Source: Glaciibacter superstes DSM 21135 (GTDB lineage Bacteria > Actinomycetota > Actinomycetes > Actinomycetales > Microbacteriaceae). Taken from it: a DNA stretch of 53,191 nucleotides. Where the stretch lies: contig NZ_ATWH01000019.1 in assembly GCF_000421145.1 (NCBI RefSeq), positions 1 to 53,191 on the forward strand, given 5' to 3'. Of the stretch, positions 34,019 through 43,663 are shown in pieces. The notes beneath the pieces are model-generated. The model was given only the letters and a program-made list of their open reading frames with translations. It was not told where the DNA came from and did not search any database. Both the position numbers and the translations under genes were made by a program. Within the stretch, counting starts at the first letter, position 1. Every line of letters starts with the position of its first letter.

Positions 34019-34928
34019 CTAGTTGCCCACCATCTGCGCCAGCCCCGCCTCACTGACAACGGGAATGCCGTAGTCGCGGGCCTTTCGCGCTTTGCCCGAG
34101 AGCGAGTCCGGGTCGGCCGCCACGACGAGCTTCACCTTCTTCGTCACCGCATCGCATGGCACGAAGCCGCCCGCTTCGAGCTCGCGATGCCAGTCGCTCC
34201 GCGGCCGCGACATCTCTCCGGTCAGCACAATGCGGTCACCAGGCTCGAGAGCGAAACGCGGCACCTCAACGATTGGCCCAGCGGCTGCATGCAGCCGCCG
34301 CGCGCGGCGGCTGCATGGCCGCCGAGATTCCGGACGCTGGAATGTTCAGAAGCTTGGCAACGGAGGCGAGGTCGGCAATCTCATCCGTTGTCAGAATCCC
34401 ATCTGCCCAGGCGACCGCCGTCAACGATTCAAAGTAATCCCGATGCAATTCGACGCAGGTGTTGCGATCGATACCGAGATCCTCGGCCATCGACACCAGC
34501 GAACTGACCTCGTGCGCCGACAAGCTGCGATCAAGCAGGCAACGGTCGAGAAGCGCCAAGTAGTCCAGATACTCCGCCGGCCCACCGTACTCAGGCAACT
34601 TGAGCGTGATCCGTTCAATGAAATCGGCGGCACTCAGATTTCGCGGGAGCCCGCCGTTCGGACGCGGCAACCAAGTCGACCGCGGCCCCGCCAGCGGCGG
34701 CCACGGCAACGTCGATGCAGCCGTCAGATGCTCACTCCAGCCATCCCACATCGGACTGCTCAGAATGTACGCCTCGAGCAGACGCGCCGTGGCAAGCGCA
34801 TCGACCGACGCCCGGTGCGCATCCACGAGCTCGATGTCATATGCGGCACAGCAATCGGCGAGCGAACGGCCGGCTCCGGGCAGAAACTCCCGCGCCAACT
34901 GCATTGTGCACAGGTGATCATGACACTG
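34019..34928 (-). pseudogene. DnaQ-like exonuclease/TerB-like/BRCT gene, truncated and frame-broken
   Basis: Two frames together resemble one actinobacterial protein. The first (to 34266) has the end of a DEDDh exonuclease domain, TMQLAREFLPG and Exo III-type AHRASVDA, then a helical TerB-like domain (YLALLDRCLLDRSLS, VAWADGILTTDE). The second (34264-34019) is a BRCT domain (RIVLTGEMSRPRSDW, KVKLVVAADPDSLSGKA). The exonuclease start is missing beyond about 34928, where the frame meets a stop. The switch between frames falls at the 30-bp palindrome 34288-34317. Such proteins are thought to act in DNA repair; this copy is unlikely to be functional. Confidence 0.72.
34288..34317. repeat. Perfect 30-bp palindrome at a frame break
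   Basis: The left arm runs 34288-34302 and the right arm 34303-34317, with no loop. A second palindrome, GCGGCTGCATGCAGCCGC, overlaps it at 34281-34298. Three copies of GCGGCTGCAT in alternating orientation result. The structure lies where the exonuclease/TerB frame ends and the BRCT frame begins. Confidence 0.85.
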
Positions 34929-34996
34929 TGGTGTTCAAGTCGCTTACGGAATCGACGAGCATCAATCGTGCGAACCGGTCACGTCGTTCCGTGCGC

Positions 34997-36367
34997 TCAG
35001 CTCCCTAGCGATGCGATGCCTTTCTGCAAAAGACTGACGATCTCGTCGTGATCAGCCGAGGATCTCAATTGCGCGTGTATGTACTGGGGTCGTCCGCTGA
35101 CGATGGTGTTCGAAGGGGTAGAGGGATACTCCTTGATGTTGAGACCGCGGACGTACACGCTCAGGTGGTCGCCGTGGACGGTGACGTCGCAGAGCTTACG
35201 TTTCCCGTAGTACTTGAACCCGCGCACTCGTGACCGGCGCGATACCTCAGGACCAAGAGCAAGAATGCTCGCGTCGAGGTGCTCCCAGAGCGGAAGTAGT
35301 GCCGCACTCATCCGGTCGGTGTGAGTTTCGATTGGTACCTCCTCCTGCTCGGGCAGGTTGTTGGCGATATCGACGAGGCTTTCGCCGGCCTCGTTCACCC
35401 AGTGGGCGGGGCCCTGAAGAGCCACGACGGTCTTGCCCGCTCCTTGCTCGAGGATGAGCCGGGCCAGTCCCGTCGGCGAGTACGGCTGATCGTCGGCCTG
35501 CCAGACCAACGGAAACGATGAGTCTTCCTGCCAGGTCGCGTACCTGCGTCCGGGCTCTTCGGCGAACCACTCCTCAAGGGCAGCGTGCAGCTCCGAGGTG
35601 GCCCGAAATTGGAACCGCTCGCCTTGTTCGAGCGCTTCGGCGCCGATCAACCGTGCGACTGCGTTCGCTTCGCGCTGCTTGTTCTGTTTACTTGTCTTCA
35701 CCTTCTGCGCTTCGTTGACCTCAGGTGAAAGAACGAATTCTTCGATCCCCGGCGGCGGATAATGTTGCGAGACGGTGACGAGAACGTCGTTAGCGGTTTG
35801 ATACGCCTGGAACACCAAGAGCTTGATGTCGAGCCCCAGCTGCTGGTGCAAGAACACTACGGTGGCGGTGACGGTCTGAGGGAAATCGGTCGCCATGAGA
35901 ACTATTTTCGGCAGCCGAAGGGAGTCCTCCGTGATCTCCGCCCAGGCATCGAGTTCGGCCGCAGCGTCACTGGCGGTGATCTCTTGGCCGGATGTCTGAG
36001 TGCGATAGCGCGCGTGGACTCTGTCGAGATCGTCACGTGTGAATCGAGAGACCAATGCTGCGTACTTGAGCGCTTGCATCTCGACGGTGTCGGGGGCTTT
36101 GTCTCGCTTGAGCTCCACGACGATGAGGTGCCCGTCGCCGTCCAGTGCGAGCACATCGAGGCGGTCGCGCTCTTTCTCCCCCGCGTGGCCTGTCCAGCTA
36201 CCGAACTCGAAAGCCACGATTTTAACCGAGGAGCCGAGGACCTCTGGATGGGCGATGACCCATTCCTGGAGGTGCTGCCTTTCTCGGAGGCCGGCTTGGG
36301 CGAGGCCTATCGGGGTCGCGGCGATGGCTGTCGCTCCGTTGACCGTGAAAACAAGCTCGCCATTCAT
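34997..36367 (-). CDS. NucS-like PD-(D/E)XK nuclease-domain protein with DUF5655-like C-terminus
   Basis: A 456-residue protein. The N-terminal third resembles the NucS/DUF91 endonuclease domain: LQEWVIAHPEVLG, then Asp71 in RLDVLALD and Glu85-x-Lys87 in VVELKRDK, the D-ExK catalytic set. The C-terminal 110 residues, with KYYGKRKLCDVTVHGDHLSVYV, look like a DUF5655-type domain. It may be a DNA-cutting protein of defence or repair; no methyltransferase or partner is adjacent. The ATG at 36367 is preceded by a purine-rich GGAGAG. Confidence 0.7.
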   Translation of the reverse strand: MNGELVFTVNGATAIAATPIGLAQAGLRERQHLQEWVIAHPEVLGSSVKIVAFEFGSWTGHAGEKERDRLDVLALDGDGHLIVVELKRDKAPDTVEMQALKYAALVSRFTRDDLDRVHARYRTQTSGQEITASDAAAELDAWAEITEDSLRLPKIVLMATDFPQTVTATVVFLHQQLGLDIKLLVFQAYQTANDVLVTVSQHYPPPGIEEFVLSPEVNEAQKVKTSKQNKQREANAVARLIGAEALEQGERFQFRATSELHAALEEWFAEEPGRRYATWQEDSSFPLVWQADDQPYSPTGLARLILEQGAGKTVVALQGPAHWVNEAGESLVDIANNLPEQEEVPIETHTDRMSAALLPLWEHLDASILALGPEVSRRSRVRGFKYYGKRKLCDVTVHGDHLSVYVRGLNIKEYPSTPSNTIVSGRPQYIHAQLRSSADHDEIVSLLQKGIASLGS

Positions 36368-36529
36368 CGCACTCTCCTACTTGGACCTAAGGAGCAGTCT
36401 CACACAGCGGATGCTCGGGCGTTGCAATCGCAGCCGACGTCAGCGATGACGATGACCCGAATCGTGTAAGTTGCGTGGCTAAATGGCCGCCAATCCGTAA
36501 CGCAGGGCGGCCGGAAAGTTGGCCCTGAC

Positions 36530-37693
36530 CTATCCCTGATCGAAGGCGGCCAGCGCACTGTTGAAGAATCGGGCACGTAGATACAGGACGCCCGGCGGCA
36601 GCGCATCACCCGAGTCCTGAGCCTGGTCGATCGTCCCGAAAACGCTAGAAGGTCCCGGAACGCTCGTCATCGCAGGCGCCTCGAACCCCATATTGAGCAC
36701 CCCGACTTGGCTGTCAGCTAAAGCGCCGGTCGACTGCCCCAGAACCTCGACGGGAACCGTTGTGGAGGCGTTGAAGATCATCACGCCCATCCACGAGGGA
36801 TCCACCAATTGCTGGGCCAACACTGTGTAAAAGGAATGGTCTGGCTGCGTTGGTTCCGCTTTCGAGATCACCTCGGCGATGAGCGCCATCAATCGAGTAG
36901 AGGTCCCAACAGTGTCTTCGTTCAATTCAGCAGCGGCCGTGTACATACCGGGGACGGCCGCAAAATCCTGCATGCTCCTCCCAGTAGCATCCTTGATCAC
37001 GACAATTGGAGCCCCCGGTCCGGGGACGGCCGAGTCCACGGTGAACCGCCACGAACCGACCGCCACATCTCCTGTAACGGAGAATCTGGAACTTCCGGAA
37101 ACAACGGCGAACACATTATTGGTGTGCAACAGGGCACCCCCAGCACTGTCGGCCACATTCAGCACGAGGGTGTGGAGGTCGCCCATCTCGTCAATGGTCT
37201 GACCGAGAACGATCTCCGCCGGTGGGGCGGGGTCACCCAAGTCCGGACCCGACCCATCCTCCCCTGGCCCGGCGCCTCCGGGCATTCCAGGCTCTGGGCT
37301 CGGTCCGGGCAGTTGACTTTCAGCGCCAGGGTCTCCGACGCCCGGTCGCCCGGCGGGCATCCCAGCTGGCGGCGTCGGCGACGGTGAGGTGCCGATCCTC
37401 GGCTCCTCGGGGATGTCGGTGATCGGCGAGGGGATGTTGGCGATCGGTGATGGCGCCGGAGAAGGGGGGACGATCTTGGGCTCTTCGAGGGGTTGGACGG
37501 CACCCCTCTCGGTCTTCCCACCGGCAGTCGCGGCGAGTTCGGCTTGATGGTTCGAGTAGTTGACCCCAACGACCGTTCCCGACAACGCCAGGAGGACGAC
37601 ACCGACCGAAGTAACAGCCCAGATACGCCGACGCTTCACGACGTTTGCTCGTAAGGCGCTGGTCGGGTCGGGTTTGCTCGGGCCGGAGGTCAC
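36530..37693 (-). CDS. Membrane-anchored extracytoplasmic protein with Pro-rich linker
   Basis: A 387-residue protein with a short basic cytoplasmic start, one membrane helix (residues about 28-45), and a Pro/Gly/Ser-rich linker at about 70-155. A globular domain of about 230 residues follows (GDVAVGSWRFTVDS, SFYTVLAQQLVDPSWMGVM). No cleavage site is obvious, so it is probably type II anchored with its domain outside. I recognise no family. It has no close operon partners. Confidence 0.6.
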   Translation of the reverse strand: MTSGPSKPDPTSALRANVVKRRRIWAVTSVGVVLLALSGTVVGVNYSNHQAELAATAGGKTERGAVQPLEEPKIVPPSPAPSPIANIPSPITDIPEEPRIGTSPSPTPPAGMPAGRPGVGDPGAESQLPGPSPEPGMPGGAGPGEDGSGPDLGDPAPPAEIVLGQTIDEMGDLHTLVLNVADSAGGALLHTNNVFAVVSGSSRFSVTGDVAVGSWRFTVDSAVPGPGAPIVVIKDATGRSMQDFAAVPGMYTAAAELNEDTVGTSTRLMALIAEVISKAEPTQPDHSFYTVLAQQLVDPSWMGVMIFNASTTVPVEVLGQSTGALADSQVGVLNMGFEAPAMTSVPGPSSVFGTIDQAQDSGDALPPGVLYLRARFFNSALAAFDQG

Positions 37694-37784
37694 CCCCGAA
37701 GCATATCCCGGTCCCTAAAGACTCAACGGCCGATTCGTGGCTATCGCGGTTCATTCCGCCGCCACTCACCACCGTGAGCTTCGG

Positions 37785-37900
37785 TCATCCATCATTGCGC
37801 TCATCCGGCCGTCGCTCCCGGAGGAGGACCAGGTAGGCAATTTCCAGCGCCAGACCGCCGCCAGCGAGGACGCCCGCTGCGATCAAGCTCACTCCTCGCC
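37785..37900 (-). pseudogene. C-terminal remnant of a membrane protein
   Basis: The minus-strand frame ending at 37785 reads RGVSLIAAGVLAGGG, then LALEIAYLVLLRERRPDE and a stop: a membrane helix with a basic tail. Upstream it runs directly into GIY-YIG copy B, which appears to have replaced the rest of the gene. Confidence 0.45.
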
Positions 37901-38378
37901 AGGATTCACTGGCTTTGTGCCGTTCAAAGACCTGGCGACAGCGGATGTTCCCGCTGCACCGGGCGTCTACGTCGTGCTTCGCGCGGATGATGAACCGCCG
38001 GTGTTCCTTGAACACAGCCCGGCCGGGTGGTTCAAGGAGCGGAATCCGTCGGTGACGGCCGCACAACTTGCCAACGCGTGGATCGACGCCGCATCCGTCC
38101 TCTATATCGGCAAAGCCGGCGCAGGGATCTCGGGCCGGCGAGGCCTGAAGAAGCGGCTGACGGAGTATCGGCGACATGGTGCCGGGGAGAAGATCGGGCA
38201 CTGGAGTGGGCGTTACGTCTGGCAGCTGGCCGGCGGTGGCGACCTGCTCGTCGCCTGGAAGGAAACGCCAGGCGTCGGCCCTGAGACGGTCGAGGCCGAG
38301 TTGATCGGGGACTTCATGTGGCAGTACGGCGCTCGTCCCTTCGCCAATCGGAAGATCGGGAAGGCAGCGACCCAGTAA
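37901..38378 (+). pseudogene. GIY-YIG-like gene, 5'-truncated copy B
   Basis: From 37901 to the stop the sequence matches copies A and D in frame, beginning at the GFTGFVPF codons and keeping [26 protein letters not shown] and FANRKIG. The first 17-18 codons of the intact gene are replaced by unrelated sequence, and the last residues differ (KAATQ). An upstream ATG at 37737 keeps the frame open, so a hybrid 213-residue protein could be made. All core GIY-YIG residues remain. Confidence 0.75.
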
Positions 38379-38445
38379 CGAGCTCGCCAGTGGCGGCTGT
38401 GTGGGTTCCACCACAGCTCCCAAGGATGGAGCTGCCCAAGCCGAG

Positions 38446-39120
38446 TTAGTAGGTAGCGCGGCCCCCGCTGATGTCATAGACGGCACCGGTGGAGAAACTG
38501 CACTCGTCGGACGAAAGCCAACTCACCAAAGCGGCAACTTCAGCAGCCTTGCCCATCCGGCCCATGGGAATCAACGACGTGATATGGGCAAGCACCTCGG
38601 GCGAGGTTGCTGCATTCATGGGCGTCTCGATCACAGCCGGAGCGATCGCATTGACGATGACACCAGTCTTGGCCAGCTCCTTTCCGAGCGATTTCGTAAG
38701 GCCGATGACCGCCGCTTTCGAAGCCGAGTATGCCGAGAGGTTAGGGTTTCCGTCCTTGCCGGCCATACTCGCCATGTTCACGATCCGGCCCCAGCCACGT
38801 TCGATCATCCCAGGCACGACCGCCTTCGTCACGGAAAACAGTCCGTTCACGTTGACGTCGAACGTCTTCCGCCACTCAAACGACTCGACCTCCCACAGTG
38901 GTTTGTTCGGACCGACGATCCCTGCACTGTTTATTAGGATGTCGATCGACCCCACCTCCGAGATCGCCATCTTGACCGCAACGTTGTCGGTCACGTCGAC
39001 GGCATAGTCTGCACCTGGTGAGACGTCGAACGTCACAACCTCAACGCCGTCCCCTCTGAGGCGGGTCGCGCATGCCGCGCCCAGACCGCTCGCTCCGCCG
39101 GTCACGATTGCTCTTCTCAC
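38446..39120 (-). CDS. Short-chain dehydrogenase/reductase
   Basis: A classical SDR with TGGASGLGAA (cofactor), an Asp after the second strand (VTFDVS, favouring NAD), INSAGIV, Ser in NMASM and the YSASK Tyr-Lys pair. I chose the GTG at 39120 (reading VRRAIVTGG) since it has GGGAG upstream and gives the usual family start; an ATG at 39162 would add 14 residues. It is the last gene of the minus-strand series 44602-38446 and is likely an oxidoreductase for a hydroxy or keto intermediate of cluster 3. Confidence 0.85.
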   Translation of the reverse strand: MRRAIVTGGASGLGAACATRLRGDGVEVVTFDVSPGADYAVDVTDNVAVKMAISEVGSIDILINSAGIVGPNKPLWEVESFEWRKTFDVNVNGLFSVTKAVVPGMIERGWGRIVNMASMAGKDGNPNLSAYSASKAAVIGLTKSLGKELAKTGVIVNAIAPAVIETPMNAATSPEVLAHITSLIPMGRMGKAAEVAALVSWLSSDECSFSTGAVYDISGGRATY

Positions 39121-39190
39121 TGAAGTACTCCCTGGGGTCGATGGGCTTGAGCTGACGCACACATCTGAGGGTGCGCTGGTAGCCGAGTCG

Positions 39191-40327
39191 TCACGGCTTC
39201 AGAAGAAAGTCACTGTCCGCGTATTTGGCCAGCGCAACCGGATCCAGCTGAATACCCAGACCCGGCTCTGACGGAATTGCCAACATGCCGTCTTCATCGA
39301 GCTTCCACTCGGTCTGCACTACATCGTCAACGTAGGCCGAACCCGAGATGTACTCCACCAGATCTGTATCTGGCATCGCCGCAGCAAACTGCAGGTCGGC
39401 CGCCAACCCGATTGCCGTGTTCCACCCGTGCGGGATCACGCGAACGCCATGGTCATGGGCGCACCATCCGATACGTCGTTGTTCGCTGAGCCCACCAACC
39501 TTTGTGACATCTGGCTGCACGATGTCGAAAGCTCGCGCTTCAATCCACGGCATGAACGCCTGCCGACGAGTAAAGACCTCGCCACCGGAGATCGGCACCG
39601 GTGACGCGGCACGCAGGGAGACGAAATCTTCGAGCGCATCCGGCTTCAGTGGTTCCTCGAACCAGGACACTCCGTAGTCGGCGAGCATGTGCGCCGTATT
39701 CCTGGCCCACTTATAACCGTTCGCCCATCGTCCGTCGCTTCCACCCGCGTCGACCATCAGCATCGCATCCGGGCCGATTGCCGCCCGTGCTGCCTTCACT
39801 ATCTCCTCGTCCTTTCTGCTATCGTGGCGCCCGAATGGCCCCCAACCGATCTTGAAGGCACGAAAGCCCTGTTCTGCCACCATCCGCAGTTTCTCGCTGA
39901 GCGGCTCAGGCTCATCCATCAACAGAGATGCGTATGGCTTGACCCGGTCCCGCCACATGCCGCCGAGCAATCGGCCGACAGGCTGACCAGTGGCTTGCCC
40001 GAGGATGTCCCACAGCGCCATGTCGATTCCGCCGATCGCGTGGGTTACAGTGCCTCCGCGCCCAAGCCAGAACGTTGCCCGGTGAAGCTTCTCACTCACG
40101 CGCTCCGGCTCCAGCGCGTTTTCTCCCTCGAAGAGCGGGCGCAGCACCTCGAGGGCTGCCCGCACAAGTGCTTCACTGGTGAACACGCTGCCGATTCCGA
40201 CAAGTCCGTCGTCCGTGTGTACGGCTACAAGAGTGTGAACGGAGTCTTCTCGCTTCAGCTCATCGCTCCATCCCCCGGCCGGCGTTGCTCCCCTCAGACC
40301 TACCGCACGCACTTCCCGAATCTTCAT
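39191..40327 (-). CDS. Enolase-superfamily enzyme, mandelate racemase subgroup (1)
   Basis: The N-terminal capping domain starts at MKIREVRAVGL. The barrel has the Lys in AFKIGWGPFGR, metal ligands Asp in LMVDAGGS, Glu in WFEEPL and Glu in SGGEVF, and a catalytic His in IPHGWNT. These fit a mandelate-racemase-type acid-sugar dehydratase or racemase. The ATG at 40327 follows AGAAGAGAG. It is related to the enzyme at 45516-46697, sharing the WGPFGR block. The two flank an N-acyl-D-amino-acid deacylase and an importer, so their substrates are probably linked. Confidence 0.82.
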   Translation of the reverse strand: MKIREVRAVGLRGATPAGGWSDELKREDSVHTLVAVHTDDGLVGIGSVFTSEALVRAALEVLRPLFEGENALEPERVSEKLHRATFWLGRGGTVTHAIGGIDMALWDILGQATGQPVGRLLGGMWRDRVKPYASLLMDEPEPLSEKLRMVAEQGFRAFKIGWGPFGRHDSRKDEEIVKAARAAIGPDAMLMVDAGGSDGRWANGYKWARNTAHMLADYGVSWFEEPLKPDALEDFVSLRAASPVPISGGEVFTRRQAFMPWIEARAFDIVQPDVTKVGGLSEQRRIGWCAHDHGVRVIPHGWNTAIGLAADLQFAAAMPDTDLVEYISGSAYVDDVVQTEWKLDEDGMLAIPSEPGLGIQLDPVALAKYADSDFLLKP

Positions 40328-40416
40328 AAATGACTCTCTTCTCTTATTAGCTTGTCTGAGCGCCTGGCGAGCCACCTCGGTATCGTCCATCGGCGTCGTG
40401 GTCATCGTGTTAGCCT

Positions 40417-42018
40417 TCATCGGCGGAGAACCCTCCCGGTGCGAGCGCTCGTTCGTCCGGCAGCATCCACCGCGATCGTGCCGTTCACCAGGACGAGAGC
40501 TATGCCTTCCGGATACCTGGCCGGGTGATCGAAGGTCGACTCGGTGCGCAGGCTCTCGAAGTCGAAAACGACCAGGTCCGCGTAGTAGCCCTCGCGAACG
40601 AGCCCTCTTCCCTTGAGACCAAAGCGTGCAGCCGGCATGCCCGACATCTTCCGTACCGCTTCCTCGAGGGTGAGAGTCCCCCGCTCTCGCACATGATGCG
40701 TCAAGTAATGGATGTGCCCGGAGTACGGAAGTGGGTTGACGGTGATGTCGCTCAATGGTCCGTGGTCAACACTCGAGTACGCGTCTACTCCAAGACTGAA
40801 CAACGGGTGCGAAATCATCTCGGCTAAATGCTCCTCGGTGAACAGATCGCCAACCATGATCAAATTGCCCATGTTGTCTTTCGCCGCGGCAAGGATGTCG
40901 AAATACGAGTCCCAAACGTCTTGGTTGCGGCGACGAGCAATGTCGGTGAAGCGCTGGCCGTTCAGCTCCGGGAACTCCGGGCTATTCTGCAGACGGACCC
41001 TGTTCCATTGCCCTTTCTGAATGAACCGCCAATAACGATCGCATTCCTCTTTCAGCTTCGCGCGCACCAGCGGGTCACTGAGTCGGCTGGCGGCGGTCAG
41101 GTAGCCGTCGGCCAGCAGCCAATTGGGGAGAATGCCCGTCATGATTCCCACCCCCTGCCTGAAGGGCGTCGTGTCGGCCTGAACGTCAAACCCGCGATCG
41201 CGAGCGGCAGTCATCATCTCAACCGCCCGCACCCAACCGCGCTCCGGGGCATTCGTATCGTGGCGCACGTTGAGGTGAGAGATCTGGCCCGCAGTATTCC
41301 CGTCGTCCATGATCGAGAGAAATTCACCGATAGATTCAAGGATTCCCGAATCGCGATTGCGGACATGGCTGGCGTAGATTCCGCCGTATTGGCCGACCAC
41401 CCGCGAGAGCCGCTGGAGCTCTGCGGTCGTCGCGAACGCCCCGAGGCTGTACTCCAGCCCGGACGACATCCCCAACGCACCCGCGTCCATCGCCTCACGA
41501 ACGTAGTTCTCCATCGTGACGATCTCGTCCTCCGAGAGTCCGCCACTCGAGACCCCGGCGGCCTCGCGGATCGTGCTGTGACCGACGAAGAAGGCAAGGT
41601 TCTGGGCGGTGCCACCAGACTCGATGTCACTCAGATAGTCGCCAAAGGAGCGCCACGGAATCGGCTCGTCATACCCATAGGCACTCATACGGATCCGCGT
41701 CGCGTCCATCGACAGATCGCTCACCGGAGCATTGGTGATGCCACAGTTGCCAACAATCTCGGTCGTGACTCCCTGGCGGATGGTGCTCACGGCGTCCCGA
41801 TTCGAGTGAATCGTCCAGTCTGTGTGGCTGTGCGGGTCGACGAAACCGGGGGCCACCGTGAGACCGGTCGCGTCGACATCGTTCTCTGCATCGGCCACAT
41901 TCCCGACGGCGACGATACGATCGCCGATGATGCCGACGTCAGCCCGTATTTTCGGTCCCCCCGTGCCGTCGACGATCCATCCGTTCCGGATCGCCAGCTC
42001 GATGCGTGCGCCTGTCAT
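40417..42018 (-). CDS. N-acyl-D-amino-acid deacylase-type amidohydrolase
   Basis: A 533-residue D-aminoacylase-family amidohydrolase: N-terminal sandwich (GWIVDGTGG), metal site [10 protein letters not shown], the Cys ligand region [10 protein letters not shown], then YASHVRNR and QISHLNVRH, the catalytic Asp region [10 protein letters not shown], and C-terminal [10 protein letters not shown]. The enzymes remove acyl groups from N-acyl-D-amino acids with zinc. The start overlaps the ABC ATPase stop (42015-42018). It probably acts on the compound brought in by the adjacent polar amino-acid importer. Confidence 0.85.
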   Translation of the reverse strand: MTGARIELAIRNGWIVDGTGGPKIRADVGIIGDRIVAVGNVADAENDVDATGLTVAPGFVDPHSHTDWTIHSNRDAVSTIRQGVTTEIVGNCGITNAPVSDLSMDATRIRMSAYGYDEPIPWRSFGDYLSDIESGGTAQNLAFFVGHSTIREAAGVSSGGLSEDEIVTMENYVREAMDAGALGMSSGLEYSLGAFATTAELQRLSRVVGQYGGIYASHVRNRDSGILESIGEFLSIMDDGNTAGQISHLNVRHDTNAPERGWVRAVEMMTAARDRGFDVQADTTPFRQGVGIMTGILPNWLLADGYLTAASRLSDPLVRAKLKEECDRYWRFIQKGQWNRVRLQNSPEFPELNGQRFTDIARRRNQDVWDSYFDILAAAKDNMGNLIMVGDLFTEEHLAEMISHPLFSLGVDAYSSVDHGPLSDITVNPLPYSGHIHYLTHHVRERGTLTLEEAVRKMSGMPAARFGLKGRGLVREGYYADLVVFDFESLRTESTFDHPARYPEGIALVLVNGTIAVDAAGRTSARTGRVLRR

Positions 42019-42836
42019 GGCAGCACGATCGGCAGGGAGGAAATGACCTCGGTGGGATGCGGCTCTGGTGCTGGTTCGGTTCTCTCCGTGTGCGAGAGTA
42101 TCGCCGACAAGAAGGCTCTCGTTCGTTCGTGTTGTGGATTATTGAAGATCTCATCTGGAGTGCCCTCTTCGACAATTCTCCCCTCGTCCATGAAGATCAC
42201 GCGATCGGCGACTTGCCGCACGAATCCCATTTCGTGTGTGACGATCGCCATTGTCATGCCGTCGTCGACGAGTTTCCGCATCACACTGAGAACCTCGCCG
42301 ACCAGTTCGGGATCCAGGGCGCTCGTCGGCTCGTCGAAGAGCATCGCAGCGGGCTCCATTGCCAGGGACCGCGCAATCGCGACCCGCTGCTGCTGACCGC
42401 CGGAAAGCTGCTCCGGATATTGGTGCCGTTTCTCCGCCAGGCCGACGCGGTCCAGTAGTGCATTCGCTCGCTCCTCGTACTCCGTTTTGGCCACTTTGGA
42501 AACGAAGCGAGGCCCCGAGCAGACATTCTCGAGCACGGTCATATGGGGGAACAGGTAGAAATGCTGAAAGACCATGCCGACGCGGCTGCGAGTGAGTGCG
42601 ATATTCGATTTTGAAAGTTCTCGGCGTGCGGCGTCACGATAGGCGAGCTCGCCGTTGATCAGAATGTCGCCTGTGTCTGGCGGCTCTAGAAAGTTGATGC
42701 TCCGCAGGAGCGTCGATTTGCCGCTGCCGGATGGGCCGATGATCCCAACCACCTCGCCATCCTCGATGGTCATCGAGATATCTGTCAGGACCTTGTTATC
42801 GCCGAAACTCTTGGATATTGCCCGAACCTCTATCAC
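42015..42836 (-). CDS. Polar amino-acid ABC transporter ATP-binding protein (GlnQ/HisP type)
   Basis: Walker [11 protein letters not shown]-loop [10 protein letters not shown], signature LSGGQQQR, Walker [12 protein letters not shown] and switch His IVTHEMGF are all present. The family imports amino acids or their derivatives. The ATG overlaps the permease stop (42833-42836). A C-terminal tail of about 25 residues rich in Pro and Glu extends beyond the usual end. Confidence 0.9.
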   Translation of the reverse strand: MIEVRAISKSFGDNKVLTDISMTIEDGEVVGIIGPSGSGKSTLLRSINFLEPPDTGDILINGELAYRDAARRELSKSNIALTRSRVGMVFQHFYLFPHMTVLENVCSGPRFVSKVAKTEYEERANALLDRVGLAEKRHQYPEQLSGGQQQRVAIARSLAMEPAAMLFDEPTSALDPELVGEVLSVMRKLVDDGMTMAIVTHEMGFVRQVADRVIFMDEGRIVEEGTPDEIFNNPQHERTRAFLSAILSHTERTEPAPEPHPTEVISSLPIVLP

Positions 42837-43558
42837 TTTGGCTCCTGTCCGATTACCAGTTCTCGAGTGTCCGCCGGCTTCTTGGGCAGCTTGGCGGCAT
42901 ACCCCCGCTTGAGTCTTCTTTCGACGTACATCACGAGCCGAATCGCCGGGTACCCGACCGCGAAGTACATTGCGAATACGAGCGTGTAAATCGTGAAGTA
43001 GTCGTAGGTACGAGCGGCAAAGATCTGACCACGGAACAGCAGTTCTTGAACTGTGATGACGGCGGCAAGCGAGGTGTCCTTGAACAGCGACACCATGTAG
43101 TTGCCGAGCGACGGGATGACGATACGGATTGCCTGCGGGAGGACGACCTTCGCCATGATGACGCTCGGGCGCATGCCGAGCGCGGCAGCGGCATCGGTTT
43201 GTCCTTTCGGGACTGCCTCGATACCACCCCGGTACACCTCGGCAAGATAGGCACTGACATGAAGGCTCAGTCCGACATAGGCGGCCAGGAACGGATCGAG
43301 CTTGATTCCGATAAACGGCAATGCAAAGTAGATATAGATGAGCTGGATGAGCAACGGAGTGGACCGCATCAGCTGCACGTAGCCGTTGACGACAAGGCGA
43401 AGCGGCCAGAACCTCGACATCCGTGCCAGGGCCACGAAGATCCCGAGGATGAGGCTGGTCACCCCGCAGGCGATGGTGAGCAGGACTGTCACGATCAGTC
43501 CCAAAGACAGCGTAGTTAGAGCGTCGAGCGCGAGTTCCGGATTGAAGAACGAAGACAT
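42833..43558 (-). CDS. Polar amino-acid ABC transporter permease (HisM/GlnP type)
   Basis: A 241-residue membrane protein with about five helices. It carries the [16 protein letters not shown] block and the conserved loop [25 protein letters not shown] cut by its EAA-like glycine. Only one permease is encoded, so the channel is probably a homodimer. It lies between the binding-protein and ATPase genes. Confidence 0.88.
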   Translation of the reverse strand: MSSFFNPELALDALTTLSLGLIVTVLLTIACGVTSLILGIFVALARMSRFWPLRLVVNGYVQLMRSTPLLIQLIYIYFALPFIGIKLDPFLAAYVGLSLHVSAYLAEVYRGGIEAVPKGQTDAAAALGMRPSVIMAKVVLPQAIRIVIPSLGNYMVSLFKDTSLAAVITVQELLFRGQIFAARTYDYFTIYTLVFAMYFAVGYPAIRLVMYVERRLKRGYAAKLPKKPADTRELVIGQEPK

Positions 43559-43663
43559 GTGTGGCCGATCGGTGAGGATGACCCCTTTTGGGGCAACACG
43601 GAAAGTGGCGGTAGTGCCCGGTGGCCGCGAAACCGACGCTTCACGACCACCGAGCGAGACCGG

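Noticed and set aside
40828..42396. A 522-codon plus-strand frame
   Set aside because: It is antisense to the D-aminoacylase and ABC ATPase, whose motifs are complete; no motif or ribosome-binding site supports the long frame.
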